A stretch of DNA of 12,360 nucleotides from Bacillota bacterium (lineage in GTDB: Bacteria > Bacillota > Clostridia > Acetivibrionales > DSM-1351), in contig JAEYWA010000278.1 of NCBI GenBank assembly GCA_023431385.1, forward strand, positions 1-12,360, given 5' to 3'. The position numbers were made by a program, and so were the translations under genes. Shown here one piece after another: positions 1-7,302 of the stretch (position 1 is the first letter of the stretch; the number at the start of each line of letters is the position of its first letter). Below the pieces are notes generated by a model. That model was not told where the DNA came from. It saw only the letters and a program-made list of their open reading frames with translations, and did no database searches.

Positions 1-1517
1 TATTTAAGCATAAAGATAAGGAAACAACATTAAAAATAACTCGAAAGGCCAGTGCAGCTTCAACTCCATACCAGATGAACAAGGCTGAATTCAGAGGGGG
101 CTTCTTTAGCCCTGCTGCAAATATGACACTGAAAACCGGACAAAAAATTGATTTCTCCTGTGTTGCGCCTACCGGAGCAACGGTATGGGTCGAAATAGGA
201 AAACATAAGGTTCAATTATCAAACTCTGGTAATATGGATTCAAACGGAGGAAGCCTTGTGCCTGCAAGATACAAGGGAACCTTTGTAATGCCTGCTGTTC
301 CCGGAAACGAAAGAGTACTTAAGCTTGATAAGCCAGTATTTGTAATGGAGTATAAAGGACAGAGGATAACCAGTAAGCGGAGCAATACCTTAAGTGTTCA
401 ATCAGATAAATATAATAAATATGCTGTAATCAGTACTGCTGAGGCAGAGGCTGTAGCAAGGTCAGGACCTTCAACCGACTTTTCAAGAGTTACACCGCTG
501 ATAAACGGAGCGGTAGACAATATTGTAGGAGAGCAAAGCGGATATTACCTGCTGCAAAGCGGTGTCTGGACAGATAGCAGGTATGTAAAGGTTGTGAATA
601 ACAAAGCACTTGCAGCAAACAAGATAAGTTCAATAACATTAAAAGATAACGGCAACTATACTGACATTACCTTTAAAATGCCTGTGAATGCAGTATTTGG
701 GGTTGATGTATCATCCTCAAAGGTTGTACTTAATATCTATAATACAAAGGGAATAAGCACTACTGCAGCAGCACCGACTGCATCAGTCTTCAAATCTATA
801 GGTTACAGTTATTTGAATGGCACTGCCCAGTATACCTTTAATTTAAAGTCGGAGGACAACTATTTTGGCTATTATGCTGCTTATAAAAACGGCTCACTTG
901 TCTTCTCCTTGAAAAATGCACCAAAAATTTCAGGAACTGGCAGTAAGCCTTTAACAGGTTTAAAGGTTTTGCTTGATGCGGGGCATGGAGGAAGTGAATC
1001 GGGTGCAATTGGTCCTTTGGGTAAGTATGGTCTTTACGAAAAACAGATTAATCTTGCTATAACCCTGAATACCAGAAAGTATCTGCAAAATTTAGGTGCT
1101 ACTGTTATTATGACAAGAACAAGCGATAAGACTGTCAGTCTTTCTGAAAGAGCCAATATGATTAGAAAGGAAAAGCCTGATATTGCGGTGTCCATACACA
1201 ATAATTCCATGGGCATTACTGCAGATTACACCAAGCATACAGGGCTTCTGGTACTTTATTCTAAGGACAGCTCCAAAGCCGCTGCAGGCTTTGTTAAGGA
1301 TTCATTAGTAGCTGACCTTCAACGCAAGGATGGGGGCTTTAGATGGCAGAGCCTGTCGGTTTGTACCGTAACGCAATCTCCTGCAATTCTGATAGAAGGC
1401 GGCTTTATGTCCAATCCTGCGGAATATCAATGGCTTGCAAACTATGATAATCAGGTTCAGATTGGGAATTCCTTAGGAAAGGCTATAGAAAACTGGGCTA
1501 AGAAAAATGCAAGATAA
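1..1517 (+). CDS. N-acetylmuramoyl-L-alanine amidase (Amidase_3), exported, 5' end outside the window
   Basis: A zinc amidase that would cut the bond between MurNAc and the stem peptide of peptidoglycan, outside the membrane. The frame is open from base 3 with no stop, so the ATG at 75 is internal and the true start and signal peptide lie off the left edge; 504 residues are visible. Order seen: an unassigned beta-rich (possibly Ig-like) region (about 60-400), an SH3-like stretch (about 420-595), an AMIN-like beta domain (about 620-930), and the catalytic domain (about 960-1500). The catalytic part has the DAGHGG motif with zinc ligand His at 984, Glu at 1038 (YEKQIN), His at 1197 (SIHNN) and the catalytic Glu at 1395 (IEGGF), so all key residues are present. 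Only 27 bases separate it from the response regulator and I see no terminator between them, so co-transcription is possible. Family assignment is firm; the domain limits in the N-terminal half are approximate. Confidence 0.9.
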   Translation, partial: FKHKDKETTLKITRKASAASTPYQMNKAEFRGGFFSPAANMTLKTGQKIDFSCVAPTGATVWVEIGKHKVQLSNSGNMDSNGGSLVPARYKGTFVMPAVPGNERVLKLDKPVFVMEYKGQRITSKRSNTLSVQSDKYNKYAVISTAEAEAVARSGPSTDFSRVTPLINGAVDNIVGEQSGYYLLQSGVWTDSRYVKVVNNKALAANKISSITLKDNGNYTDITFKMPVNAVFGVDVSSSKVVLNIYNTKGISTTAAAPTASVFKSIGYSYLNGTAQYTFNLKSEDNYFGYYAAYKNGSLVFSLKNAPKISGTGSKPLTGLKVLLDAGHGGSESGAIGPLGKYGLYEKQINLAITLNTRKYLQNLGATVIMTRTSDKTVSLSERANMIRKEKPDIAVSIHNNSMGITADYTKHTGLLVLYSKDSSKAAAGFVKDSLVADLQRKDGGFRWQSLSVCTVTQSPAILIEGGFMSNPAEYQWLANYDNQVQIGNSLGKAIENWAKKNAR

Positions 1518-1544
1518 ATAGCTTAATTTATTTAGAGGTGTTTT

Positions 1545-2258
1545 ATGCCGAAGGTATTTCTTGTGGAGGATGATCTGAAACTGTCGACCTTAATAATTGA
1601 CATGTTGACCAAATACAATTATGTAGTTGATAAGGTAACTGATTTTAAAAATATTGAAAAGCAGTTTGAGCAATCAGGTGCTGATATAGTTCTTTTGGAT
1701 ATTAACCTGCCGTATCTGGATGGATTTTATTTTGTAAGATATATGAGGCGTATTTCTAATACCCCAATTATAATAATATCGGCACGGAACAGCAGCAGTG
1801 AACAGGTGATGGGCATTGAATTCGGTGCCGATGATTATATAACCAAGCCTTTTGACCTGGAGCTTCTCATTGCAAAAATGAGAGCTCTTCTGAGAAGAAG
1901 TCAAACAGCAAATAATTCTACTGATTCAGTTATCAGGGCTGGCGAGCTTGAGCTTGATACTGAAAAACTCACGATGAAGAGAGATTCACAGCTGGTTGTT
2001 CTGTCCAAAAACGAATACAGGCTGATTAAAAAGCTGATGGAGAAACCCGGTAAGGTAGTTCTCAGAGAGGAACTTTTCGAAGAACTATGGGACGATGTAA
2101 CCTTTGTTGAAGAAAATACCCTTTCGGTTAACATCACTCGACTGAAGTCTCGACTTGAAGAACTTGGTTTTTCCAATCCTATTAAGGTTAAGAGGGGAAC
2201 AGGTTACTACCTTGATATGGAAGCTTTATCGTGTAAGAAGGAAGGCGAAGGCACATGA
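1545..2258 (+). CDS. OmpR-family response regulator, BceR-like
   Basis: A 237-residue DNA-binding response regulator. The receiver domain (about residues 1-118) shows the acidic pocket EDD (8-10), phospho-acceptor Asp52 in LLDINLP, Ser79 and the invariant Lys101 in the KPF motif. A winged-helix Trans_reg_C domain (about 130-228) ends in the typical RGTGYYL strand. The start is supported by AGAGGTG at 1534-1540, four bases before the ATG. Its stop overlaps the kinase start (ATGA), so the pair is translationally coupled. The order regulator-kinase-ATPase-permease is that of Bce-type antimicrobial-peptide resistance modules, so the regulator most likely activates the downstream ABC operon at 3437; a matching box lies at 3341. 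The family is certain; the BceR subgroup is inferred from context and from the type of kinase. Confidence 0.92.
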   Translation: MPKVFLVEDDLKLSTLIIDMLTKYNYVVDKVTDFKNIEKQFEQSGADIVLLDINLPYLDGFYFVRYMRRISNTPIIIISARNSSSEQVMGIEFGADDYITKPFDLELLIAKMRALLRRSQTANNSTDSVIRAGELELDTEKLTMKRDSQLVVLSKNEYRLIKKLMEKPGKVVLREELFEELWDDVTFVEENTLSVNITRLKSRLEELGFSNPIKVKRGTGYYLDMEALSCKKEGEGT

Positions 2259-3316
2259 AGCAGGAATTGTCTATTGTTTATAGTTTCCTTAAAGATAAAC
2301 TCTCCCTTCTGCTGACTTTTATTATAAATACTATAGTTATTATACTATTCTTCAACTTATCTCTGGGCAGCAGGGAATGGATCTATCCCTGTCTGCTCTC
2401 TGTTGTTATTTTCTGCCCATTTTTACTAGTACAGTATTATTCATACCGGAAGCTTATGCTTATTTGTGACATAGGAGAAGTAAATATACCGGATGAGGTA
2501 TACTCCAGCAGGAACTATATTAAGAAAGTAAACTCAACTCTTATAAAAATCCACAGGCATTATAACGTAAAACTAAATGAAGAAAAACAAAAAAACCTTG
2601 AATTCCGGAGATTTATATCACAATTTATCCACGCTATGAAAACACCCGTAACAGTTATTAATCTTGCCCTTCAGAATAAACCCGAAATGATTTCTGAAAA
2701 TGGTCATGAAGGTTTATTGGACAGCGCTATTCGGGATATTTCAGATGAAAACCAAAGACAGCTTGAAATGCTGAACAACCTACTGGATTATCTGCGTATA
2801 AATGAATTTAACAAGGACTATAAACCGTCGGCTGTTGATTTATGTTCAGAATTAACCCAAATTATTAACAGTAAAAAGAGGAGCTTTATTTATAATAATG
2901 TCAGACCAAATATTATTTTAAATGGGATTCAAAAAGCCCAGATTGTGACCGATTCAAAATGGAATTCTGTAATGCTGGAGCAGATAATATCAAACGCAAT
3001 AAAATATTCTTGTACCTCAAATTCAAATACTACAGAAGAAATGAAAAAAATTGATTTTGAAATTGAAGCTATAGACAAAAGGACTATATTATCAATAACT
3101 GACTATGGAATTGGAATTCCGGCCCACGACCTTCAAAGGATAATGGACCCCTTCTTTACTGGAGAAAATGGGAGGAAGATGAAAAATGCAACTGGAATAG
3201 GTTTATACATAGTAAAACTTATATCAGAAGGACTGGGGCATGAGGTGATTGTGGATTCTCAACCGGGCTTGGGCACCAGAGTTTCAATAATCTACAACAT
3301 AATTAATCAGAATTAG
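2255..3316 (+). CDS. Intramembrane-sensing histidine kinase, BceS-like
   Basis: A 353-residue membrane kinase. Two N-terminal helices (about residues 14-36 and 43-62) are joined by a very short outer loop, so there is no extracellular sensor domain. This is the hallmark of intramembrane-sensing kinases, which in Bce systems receive the signal from the partner ABC permease. A linker (about 80-118) leads to the DHp domain with the phospho-acceptor His126 (QFIHAMKTP; codon at 2630), followed by a HATPase_c domain with the N-box (EQIISNAIKYS), the G1 box (DYGIGIP), the F-box (DPFFTG) and the G2 box (GIGLYIV). All catalytic motifs are intact. A GA-rich Shine-Dalgarno (AAGGAAGG) sits inside the end of the regulator gene, and the genes overlap by four bases. 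The stop is followed by the control region of the transporter operon, so kinase and transporter may be separately transcribed. Confidence 0.92.
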   Translation: MKQELSIVYSFLKDKLSLLLTFIINTIVIILFFNLSLGSREWIYPCLLSVVIFCPFLLVQYYSYRKLMLICDIGEVNIPDEVYSSRNYIKKVNSTLIKIHRHYNVKLNEEKQKNLEFRRFISQFIHAMKTPVTVINLALQNKPEMISENGHEGLLDSAIRDISDENQRQLEMLNNLLDYLRINEFNKDYKPSAVDLCSELTQIINSKKRSFIYNNVRPNIILNGIQKAQIVTDSKWNSVMLEQIISNAIKYSCTSNSNTTEEMKKIDFEIEAIDKRTILSITDYGIGIPAHDLQRIMDPFFTGENGRKMKNATGIGLYIVKLISEGLGHEVIVDSQPGLGTRVSIIYNIINQN

Positions 3317-3329
3317 TATTCATATTAAT

Positions 3330-3372
3330 AATACGTATTCTTTCAAAATTGTAAGTTTTGTGAAAGCTTTTT
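3330..3372 (+). promoter_or_regulatory. BceR-type operator (TTTCA-N4-TGTAA) within an inverted repeat, next to a 10-base palindrome
   Basis: At 3341-3354 the sequence reads TTTCA-AAAT-TGTAA, one mismatch from the TNACA-N4-TGTAA motif described for BceR-like regulators. The same bases form the left part of an imperfect inverted repeat (CTTTCA at 3340-3345, TGAAAG at 3361-3366) followed by C and five Ts, which could also fold as a weak terminator after the kinase gene. Directly upstream lies the perfect palindrome AATACGTATT (3330-3339), whose role is unknown. The position, upstream of the promoter at about 3376-3404 and next to a BceR-like gene, favours an activator site. Confidence 0.6.
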
Positions 3373-3375
3373 AAA

Positions 3376-3404
3376 TACTTATTTATTCTCCGTAACTATA
3401 TAAT
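3376..3404 (+). promoter_or_regulatory. Promoter of the ABC transporter operon
   Basis: A perfect TATAAT lies at 3399-3404. At 17 bases upstream the hexamer is TACTTA (3376-3381), a poor match to TTGACA. A good -10 with a poor -35 fits a promoter that needs an activator, here presumably the response regulator encoded upstream. Transcription would start near 3411, giving a leader of about 25 bases that carries the GGAGGG ribosome site before 3437. Confidence 0.55.
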
Positions 3405-3436
3405 TTGATTAAAGGAAATCAAACGGAGGGATACAA

Positions 3437-4207
3437 ATGGCGTTAATGGAAGTAAAAAACCTTATTAAGACATATTATGGTCAAAAAAACAAGCAGAGTA
3501 CAAATGCTTTAAATGGTATCGAGCTTACAATACATGAAGGGGAGTTTCTTGGAGTCATGGGGCCATCCGGCAGCGGGAAAACCACACTGCTTAATATGCT
3601 TAGTGGCATAGATGTCCCAACAAGCGGCAATGTAATAATTGAAAACCGGGATCTCTTCTCAATGAAGACTGAAGAGCTCGCTCTTTTCAGAAGGCGGAGA
3701 ATGGGTTTTGTGTTTCAGGAATTCAATCTGCTGGACAGTCTTACACTGAAAGAGAATATAATGCTTCCGCTTATTCTTGATAAAAAGCCCATGCTCCATA
3801 TAGAGGAGAGAATAAACAGATATATCAGACTATTTGATATTGAGCAGGCAGCAGACAAACATCCCTATAATGTTTCGGGCGGACAACAGCAAAGAGCTGC
3901 AGTAGCAAGGGCCCTTGTCAATAATCCTGCTGTAGTATTTGCAGATGAACCTACCGGAAACATTGATTCAAAATCATCTAAAGCTGTCATGGGCTGCTTT
4001 GAGAGAATCAACGAAGACGAGAAGTCTACAATTTTAATGGTTACCCATGACCCCTTCGCAGCCAGCTACTGTAAAAGAATTATTTTCATCAGGGATGGAC
4101 AGATTTGCTTTGAGCAGACCAGAGACGGCAGCAGAAGCCAATTCTTCGAGAAAATAATAGACAGCCTTGCAGTGTTGGAAGGGGAGGCGAATAGTAATGA
4201 CATTTAA
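3437..4207 (+). CDS. ABC transporter ATP-binding protein, BceA-like
   Basis: A 256-residue nucleotide-binding subunit of the MacB/LolD/BceA type that would power the permease encoded next. Motifs in order: Walker A GPSGSGKT (42-49), Q-loop Gln94 (VFQEFNLLD), signature VSGGQQQR (146-153; Val replaces the usual Leu at the first position), Walker B VVFADEP with catalytic Glu171, the D-loop after GNID, and switch His204 (MVTHD). All catalytic residues are present. The start has a strong site (GGAGGG, 3425-3430) at good spacing. Its end overlaps the permease gene by 11 bases. It probably drives removal of peptide antibiotics from their lipid-linked cell-wall targets, and its ATP cycle also feeds the kinase signal; this role is inferred from Bce systems. 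Confidence 0.93.
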   Translation: MALMEVKNLIKTYYGQKNKQSTNALNGIELTIHEGEFLGVMGPSGSGKTTLLNMLSGIDVPTSGNVIIENRDLFSMKTEELALFRRRRMGFVFQEFNLLDSLTLKENIMLPLILDKKPMLHIEERINRYIRLFDIEQAADKHPYNVSGGQQQRAAVARALVNNPAVVFADEPTGNIDSKSSKAVMGCFERINEDEKSTILMVTHDPFAASYCKRIIFIRDGQICFEQTRDGSRSQFFEKIIDSLAVLEGEANSNDI

Positions 4208-6185
4208 CGGAATCGTATGGAAGAATTTCAAATTCGGAATTCGTAAATATATAGCCTTCTTTCTTTGCAGTACATTCACAATTTCTATTTTTTTCATCTT
4301 CTGCAATCTTACCTTCAGCAAAGATATCAGTGATTTTATGGAAGCTGCCGGTATGGGAGCGGAGTATGTATTTTCAATTATGGTTGTTATATTGGCTTTA
4401 TTTTCTGTTGGGTTCATAAGCTATATCAATAGCAGTAAAAACAAGAGCAGATCAAAAGAATTCGGCCTTTATATGACCATGGGCATGACTTACAGGGACA
4501 TAACAAAACTTATAATACTTGAAGACCTTGTAATACTTATATCTTCTATTGTATCAGGAATAGCAACTGGAGCTGTATTTTCCAGGCTGGTATATATGAT
4601 CAATATGAAATTAATTGGTGAGGAAAACGGAAAATTTGAACTGGATTATAGAAGCTTTTTACTTACAGCTGCCGTATTTATTATTATATATGCCGTAAAC
4701 ATACTCATGACTATTCTTTCTCAGCGTAAAATGAATATCAGGAAGCTTATGAACTCAGACAGAGAGTCGGAATATACCGATAAATCTCATTGGGGTATTG
4801 CGGCTGCAGGAATGCTATTGATGACTGCTTTTGCAGCAACCTCTGTAGCCGCAGCTATATCCAGAGATATAGCTATGGAAAGAATTCCGATAATACTGGC
4901 CATAATGGCCGGTATGGCGGGAATGTACCTTGTTATATCGCATATTACCAGTATCCTCTCAGGACTGATTAAAAAGAATAAGGAGCTGTACGGCAGAAGT
5001 CTACTCAGCCTTTCAGAACTAAAATATACAACAAAAAAGAATGCTAAGGTACTTTTTCTGTTAAGTATATTAAGCGGGATGATTCTTTTGTGTTCGGCAT
5101 CAACCTTTGCTTTGCTAAGTATAGCCGAGAATATTGTTGAAAGGACTCCCGAACAGGTAATAACTTATGTAGAAGCTTTGGGCGTTAATAAATTCGACGA
5201 TAGTTATGTTGAGGACCTTGTCAGGGAAGGTGGTGCCGGCTTAAAAGAGCATATCAAATACCCATGTACTTTTGCAAGTAGAATTGAAAGTGAAAACCAG
5301 TCAGAGGGTGGCACTCCGGTTTCAGAATTAACTCAAGACATACCTGCTGTTCCGGTTTGCATAATAAGTAAATCCACACTTTATTCAATGACAGGTGACA
5401 AATCTCCCATAGTCAGTGGTGAGGCACAAATACTTGCAGCAGATCCATTAGCTGTTCCTCCGGAAAGCAAGCTCACTGAAATTGAAATAACAAATGGAGT
5501 GTTATCCAAAAAGCTTGTTATGAAGGGAACTGTGATAAATAAAAGTTTCAGCAGTGAAATTGTTCTGGCTAACAGATATTTACTAGTTGTAGACGATGCA
5601 GTTTATAAGGAGCTTGAAGGCTCTGGCAATAACCTTAATGGGACGATACATGATATAAGAGTAGACAAATGGAGAAAAACAGAGTCTGTTTTCAAGAAGC
5701 TGAATGAATTAAGAGATAATAGTAATCCCCTTGCTCAGCATTTTAACGTTTTTGGTGACTATGCAGCGTATTCTTTAATGAAACACATCTACTCGACCTT
5801 TGTATTTGTTACAAACTTTATAAGTATTCTGTTTTTCGCAGCAACGATCCTGATACTGCTTTTTAGGCAATATGAGAATACCGATAAAATGGCCAAAAAA
5901 TATTCACAGCTAAGAAAGCTTGGAATTTTGCGAAAGGAGTTCAGAGCATTTATTAAAACCCAGACCGGTTTTCTATTCTATGTTCCTCTTATACTCGGTT
6001 TATTTATGGGAGCCTGCCTTATGCTTATAATCCAGTCAATAATGGGCGGTAATGACCTTTACAAGGAATTCTGGAATGCCAGTTTAAAAGTTGCAGTGGT
6101 ATACATTGTTCTTCAGTTAATTTTCAGCAGAATAGTATCGGAAAGTTATTTTAAAAGAATTATTTATAAAGCTTCTGTTAAATAA
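4197..6185 (+). CDS. FtsX-type ABC permease, BceB-like, with large extracellular domain
   Basis: A 662-residue permease. I read ten membrane helices (about residues 17-38, 56-76, 110-130, 155-175, 200-221, 229-252, 286-309, 531-556, 594-614 and 630-647). About 220 outer residues lie between helices 7 and 8, which is the BceB layout; this domain sets peptide specificity in known systems and is the most variable part. An FtsX-type region covers about residues 60-175, with the KEFGLYMTMGM motif, and again the last three helices. I chose the ATG at 4197 rather than the in-frame ATG at 4167: GGAGG at 4183-4187 is nine bases upstream, and the shorter form begins with the MTFNGIVWKNF pattern expected of the family. 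It overlaps the ATPase gene by 11 bases. It is followed by a rho-independent terminator at 6225. The peptide recognised cannot be told from sequence. Confidence 0.92.
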   Translation: MTFNGIVWKNFKFGIRKYIAFFLCSTFTISIFFIFCNLTFSKDISDFMEAAGMGAEYVFSIMVVILALFSVGFISYINSSKNKSRSKEFGLYMTMGMTYRDITKLIILEDLVILISSIVSGIATGAVFSRLVYMINMKLIGEENGKFELDYRSFLLTAAVFIIIYAVNILMTILSQRKMNIRKLMNSDRESEYTDKSHWGIAAAGMLLMTAFAATSVAAAISRDIAMERIPIILAIMAGMAGMYLVISHITSILSGLIKKNKELYGRSLLSLSELKYTTKKNAKVLFLLSILSGMILLCSASTFALLSIAENIVERTPEQVITYVEALGVNKFDDSYVEDLVREGGAGLKEHIKYPCTFASRIESENQSEGGTPVSELTQDIPAVPVCIISKSTLYSMTGDKSPIVSGEAQILAADPLAVPPESKLTEIEITNGVLSKKLVMKGTVINKSFSSEIVLANRYLLVVDDAVYKELEGSGNNLNGTIHDIRVDKWRKTESVFKKLNELRDNSNPLAQHFNVFGDYAAYSLMKHIYSTFVFVTNFISILFFAATILILLFRQYENTDKMAKKYSQLRKLGILRKEFRAFIKTQTGFLFYVPLILGLFMGACLMLIIQSIMGGNDLYKEFWNASLKVAVVYIVLQLIFSRIVSESYFKRIIYKASVK

Positions 6186-6188
6186 TGC

Positions 6189-6218
6189 CTGACTCTAAAA
6201 AATATATATTGGTATAAC
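6189..6218 (+). promoter_or_regulatory. Possible weak promoter just upstream of the terminator hairpin
   Basis: CTGACT (6189-6194) and TATAAC (6213-6218) are 18 bases apart, a partial sigma-A match. If used, transcription would begin near 6225, at the foot of the terminator hairpin, which would make that hairpin a leader element for the three-gene operon at 6304. I found no better promoter between 6186 and 6303, so this is offered only as a candidate. Confidence 0.22.
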
Positions 6219-6224
6219 AACTTT

Positions 6225-6263
6225 AATCCACGTCAATAATTGAATTGAGAGTGGATTTTTTTT
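6225..6263 (+). terminator. Rho-independent terminator after the ABC transporter operon
   Basis: AATCCAC (6225-6231) pairs with GTGGATT (6251-6257); inside it TCAAT (6233-6237) pairs with ATTGA (6244-6248) after a small internal loop. The stem runs straight into a run of eight Ts (6256-6263). Its position, 39 bases after the permease stop, fits the end of the Bce-like operon. It also lies in the leader of the next operon (first ATG at 6304). Confidence 0.8.
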
Positions 6264-6303
6264 ATGCCATTTATTTTTGTGATGAGCTTTTTATGGAGGC
6301 TTT

Positions 6304-7302
6304 ATGGTCAAAGTAGGAATACCGAGAGGTTTATATTATTACAAATTTTCTACCCTTTGGGAAAACTTTTTTTCCGAATTGGGCGCTGAAATAGTAATTT
6401 CTGATAAAACAAATAAAAATATAATAATGGAAGGCGCTAATAATTGCGTATCAGAGGCTTGCCTTCCTATCAAGGCATATTACGGCCATGTGATAAATTT
6501 GCTTGGCAAAGCCGACTTTTTATTTCTGCCCCGTTTTACAAGTATTTCAAGAAAGCAATATATTTGTCCGGAGGTAGCCGGAATACAGGATATGATAAGG
6601 AATTCTATAAAGGTAATGCCAAGAATCATTGATACTGAAATTAATCTGCGGAAATCAGACAAAAATTCAAGGCTGGCTGCTCAATATACAGGTGAATTTA
6701 TAACAGATAATAAGCAAAAAATAAGAGCTGCATATGAGCATGCTTTGAAAGCTTATAAAAATGAGAGACAGATAATGAAATCAGGGGTGATGTCTGATGA
6801 ATTCAAACAGGAGATAGGTACCATGCCCTTGAGAGTTATTCAGAAACGCAGTACCAACATAACTGTTGCGGTATTGGGACATTGTTATACGGTTTATGAC
6901 AGTTTTATCAACATGGAACTTCTCCGTAAGCTGAGAGACTATGGGATTGGAGTGGTAACCCTTGACATGCTGGATTACCAGGAATCAAAGGAAAGATGCA
7001 GGGAACTTCACAAGATGCTATTTTGGGACTACGGTACTCGTGCATATGGAGGGATTATCCAGCTCATAGAAAATGGCGGAATTGACGGTATTATAGCAAT
7101 TACTTCCTTCGGCTGCGGGGTTGATAGCTTTGTTATAGAACTTGTAGAAAGGAAAATACGGTCTGAAAGTGACATTCCCTTTATGAAACTGGTTCTGGAT
7201 GAGCATTCTGCTGAAGCGGGATTTTGTACAAGGCTGGAAGCCTTTGTAGATATGATTGTCAGGAGGGGTACAATTGAAAATAACATTTCCTCATATAGGT
7301 AA
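6304..7302 (+). CDS. DUF2229 protein, acyl-CoA dehydratase activase-associated, Cys-rich
   Basis: A 332-residue cytoplasmic protein of the DUF2229 / 2-hydroxyacyl-CoA dehydratase-related group. The N-terminus KVGIPRGLYYYK is the family opening. Cysteines lie at 48, 53 (NNCVSEACLPIK), 88 (ICPE), 194 (GHCYTVYD), 232, 271 (SFGCGVDSF) and 308 (AGFCTRLEA); those at 48/53, 88 and 271 sit in family-type motifs and are candidate iron-sulfur ligands. The C-terminal end (about 297-320) resembles the end of the next protein (both show an EAGF-x-TR-x-EAFVD pattern), so the two are paralogous there. The start is set by GGAGG at 6295-6299, with an unusually short spacing of four bases. It is first in a three-gene operon with an HgdB-like protein and a BadF-type ATPase, so it probably receives or relays electrons released by that ATPase. 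Its substrate is unknown. Confidence 0.8.
   Translation: MVKVGIPRGLYYYKFSTLWENFFSELGAEIVISDKTNKNIIMEGANNCVSEACLPIKAYYGHVINLLGKADFLFLPRFTSISRKQYICPEVAGIQDMIRNSIKVMPRIIDTEINLRKSDKNSRLAAQYTGEFITDNKQKIRAAYEHALKAYKNERQIMKSGVMSDEFKQEIGTMPLRVIQKRSTNITVAVLGHCYTVYDSFINMELLRKLRDYGIGVVTLDMLDYQESKERCRELHKMLFWDYGTRAYGGIIQLIENGGIDGIIAITSFGCGVDSFVIELVERKIRSESDIPFMKLVLDEHSAEAGFCTRLEAFVDMIVRRGTIENNISSYR

Noticed and set aside
75..1517. ATG at 75 as the start of the amidase gene
   Set aside because: The frame is open back to the window edge, the ATG has no ribosome site, and the protein would lack a signal peptide. The gene enters from the left.
3340..3372. Strong terminator after the kinase gene
   Set aside because: The inverted repeat has only three G-C or C-G pairs, a bulge and five Ts; it overlaps the BceR-type box and is better read mainly as an operator.
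4167..4196. Upstream ATG for the permease
   Set aside because: It has no ribosome site and is inside the ATPase gene; GGAGG at 4183 serves the ATG at 4197.
4034..4417. 127-residue minus-strand frame across the ATPase-permease junction
   Set aside because: It is antisense to two strongly supported genes, without a ribosome site or recognisable protein features.
7256..7273. TTG at 7256 as start of the HgdB-like gene
   Set aside because: It lies before the AGGAGGGG that clearly serves the TTG at 7274, and it adds residues not typical of the family.
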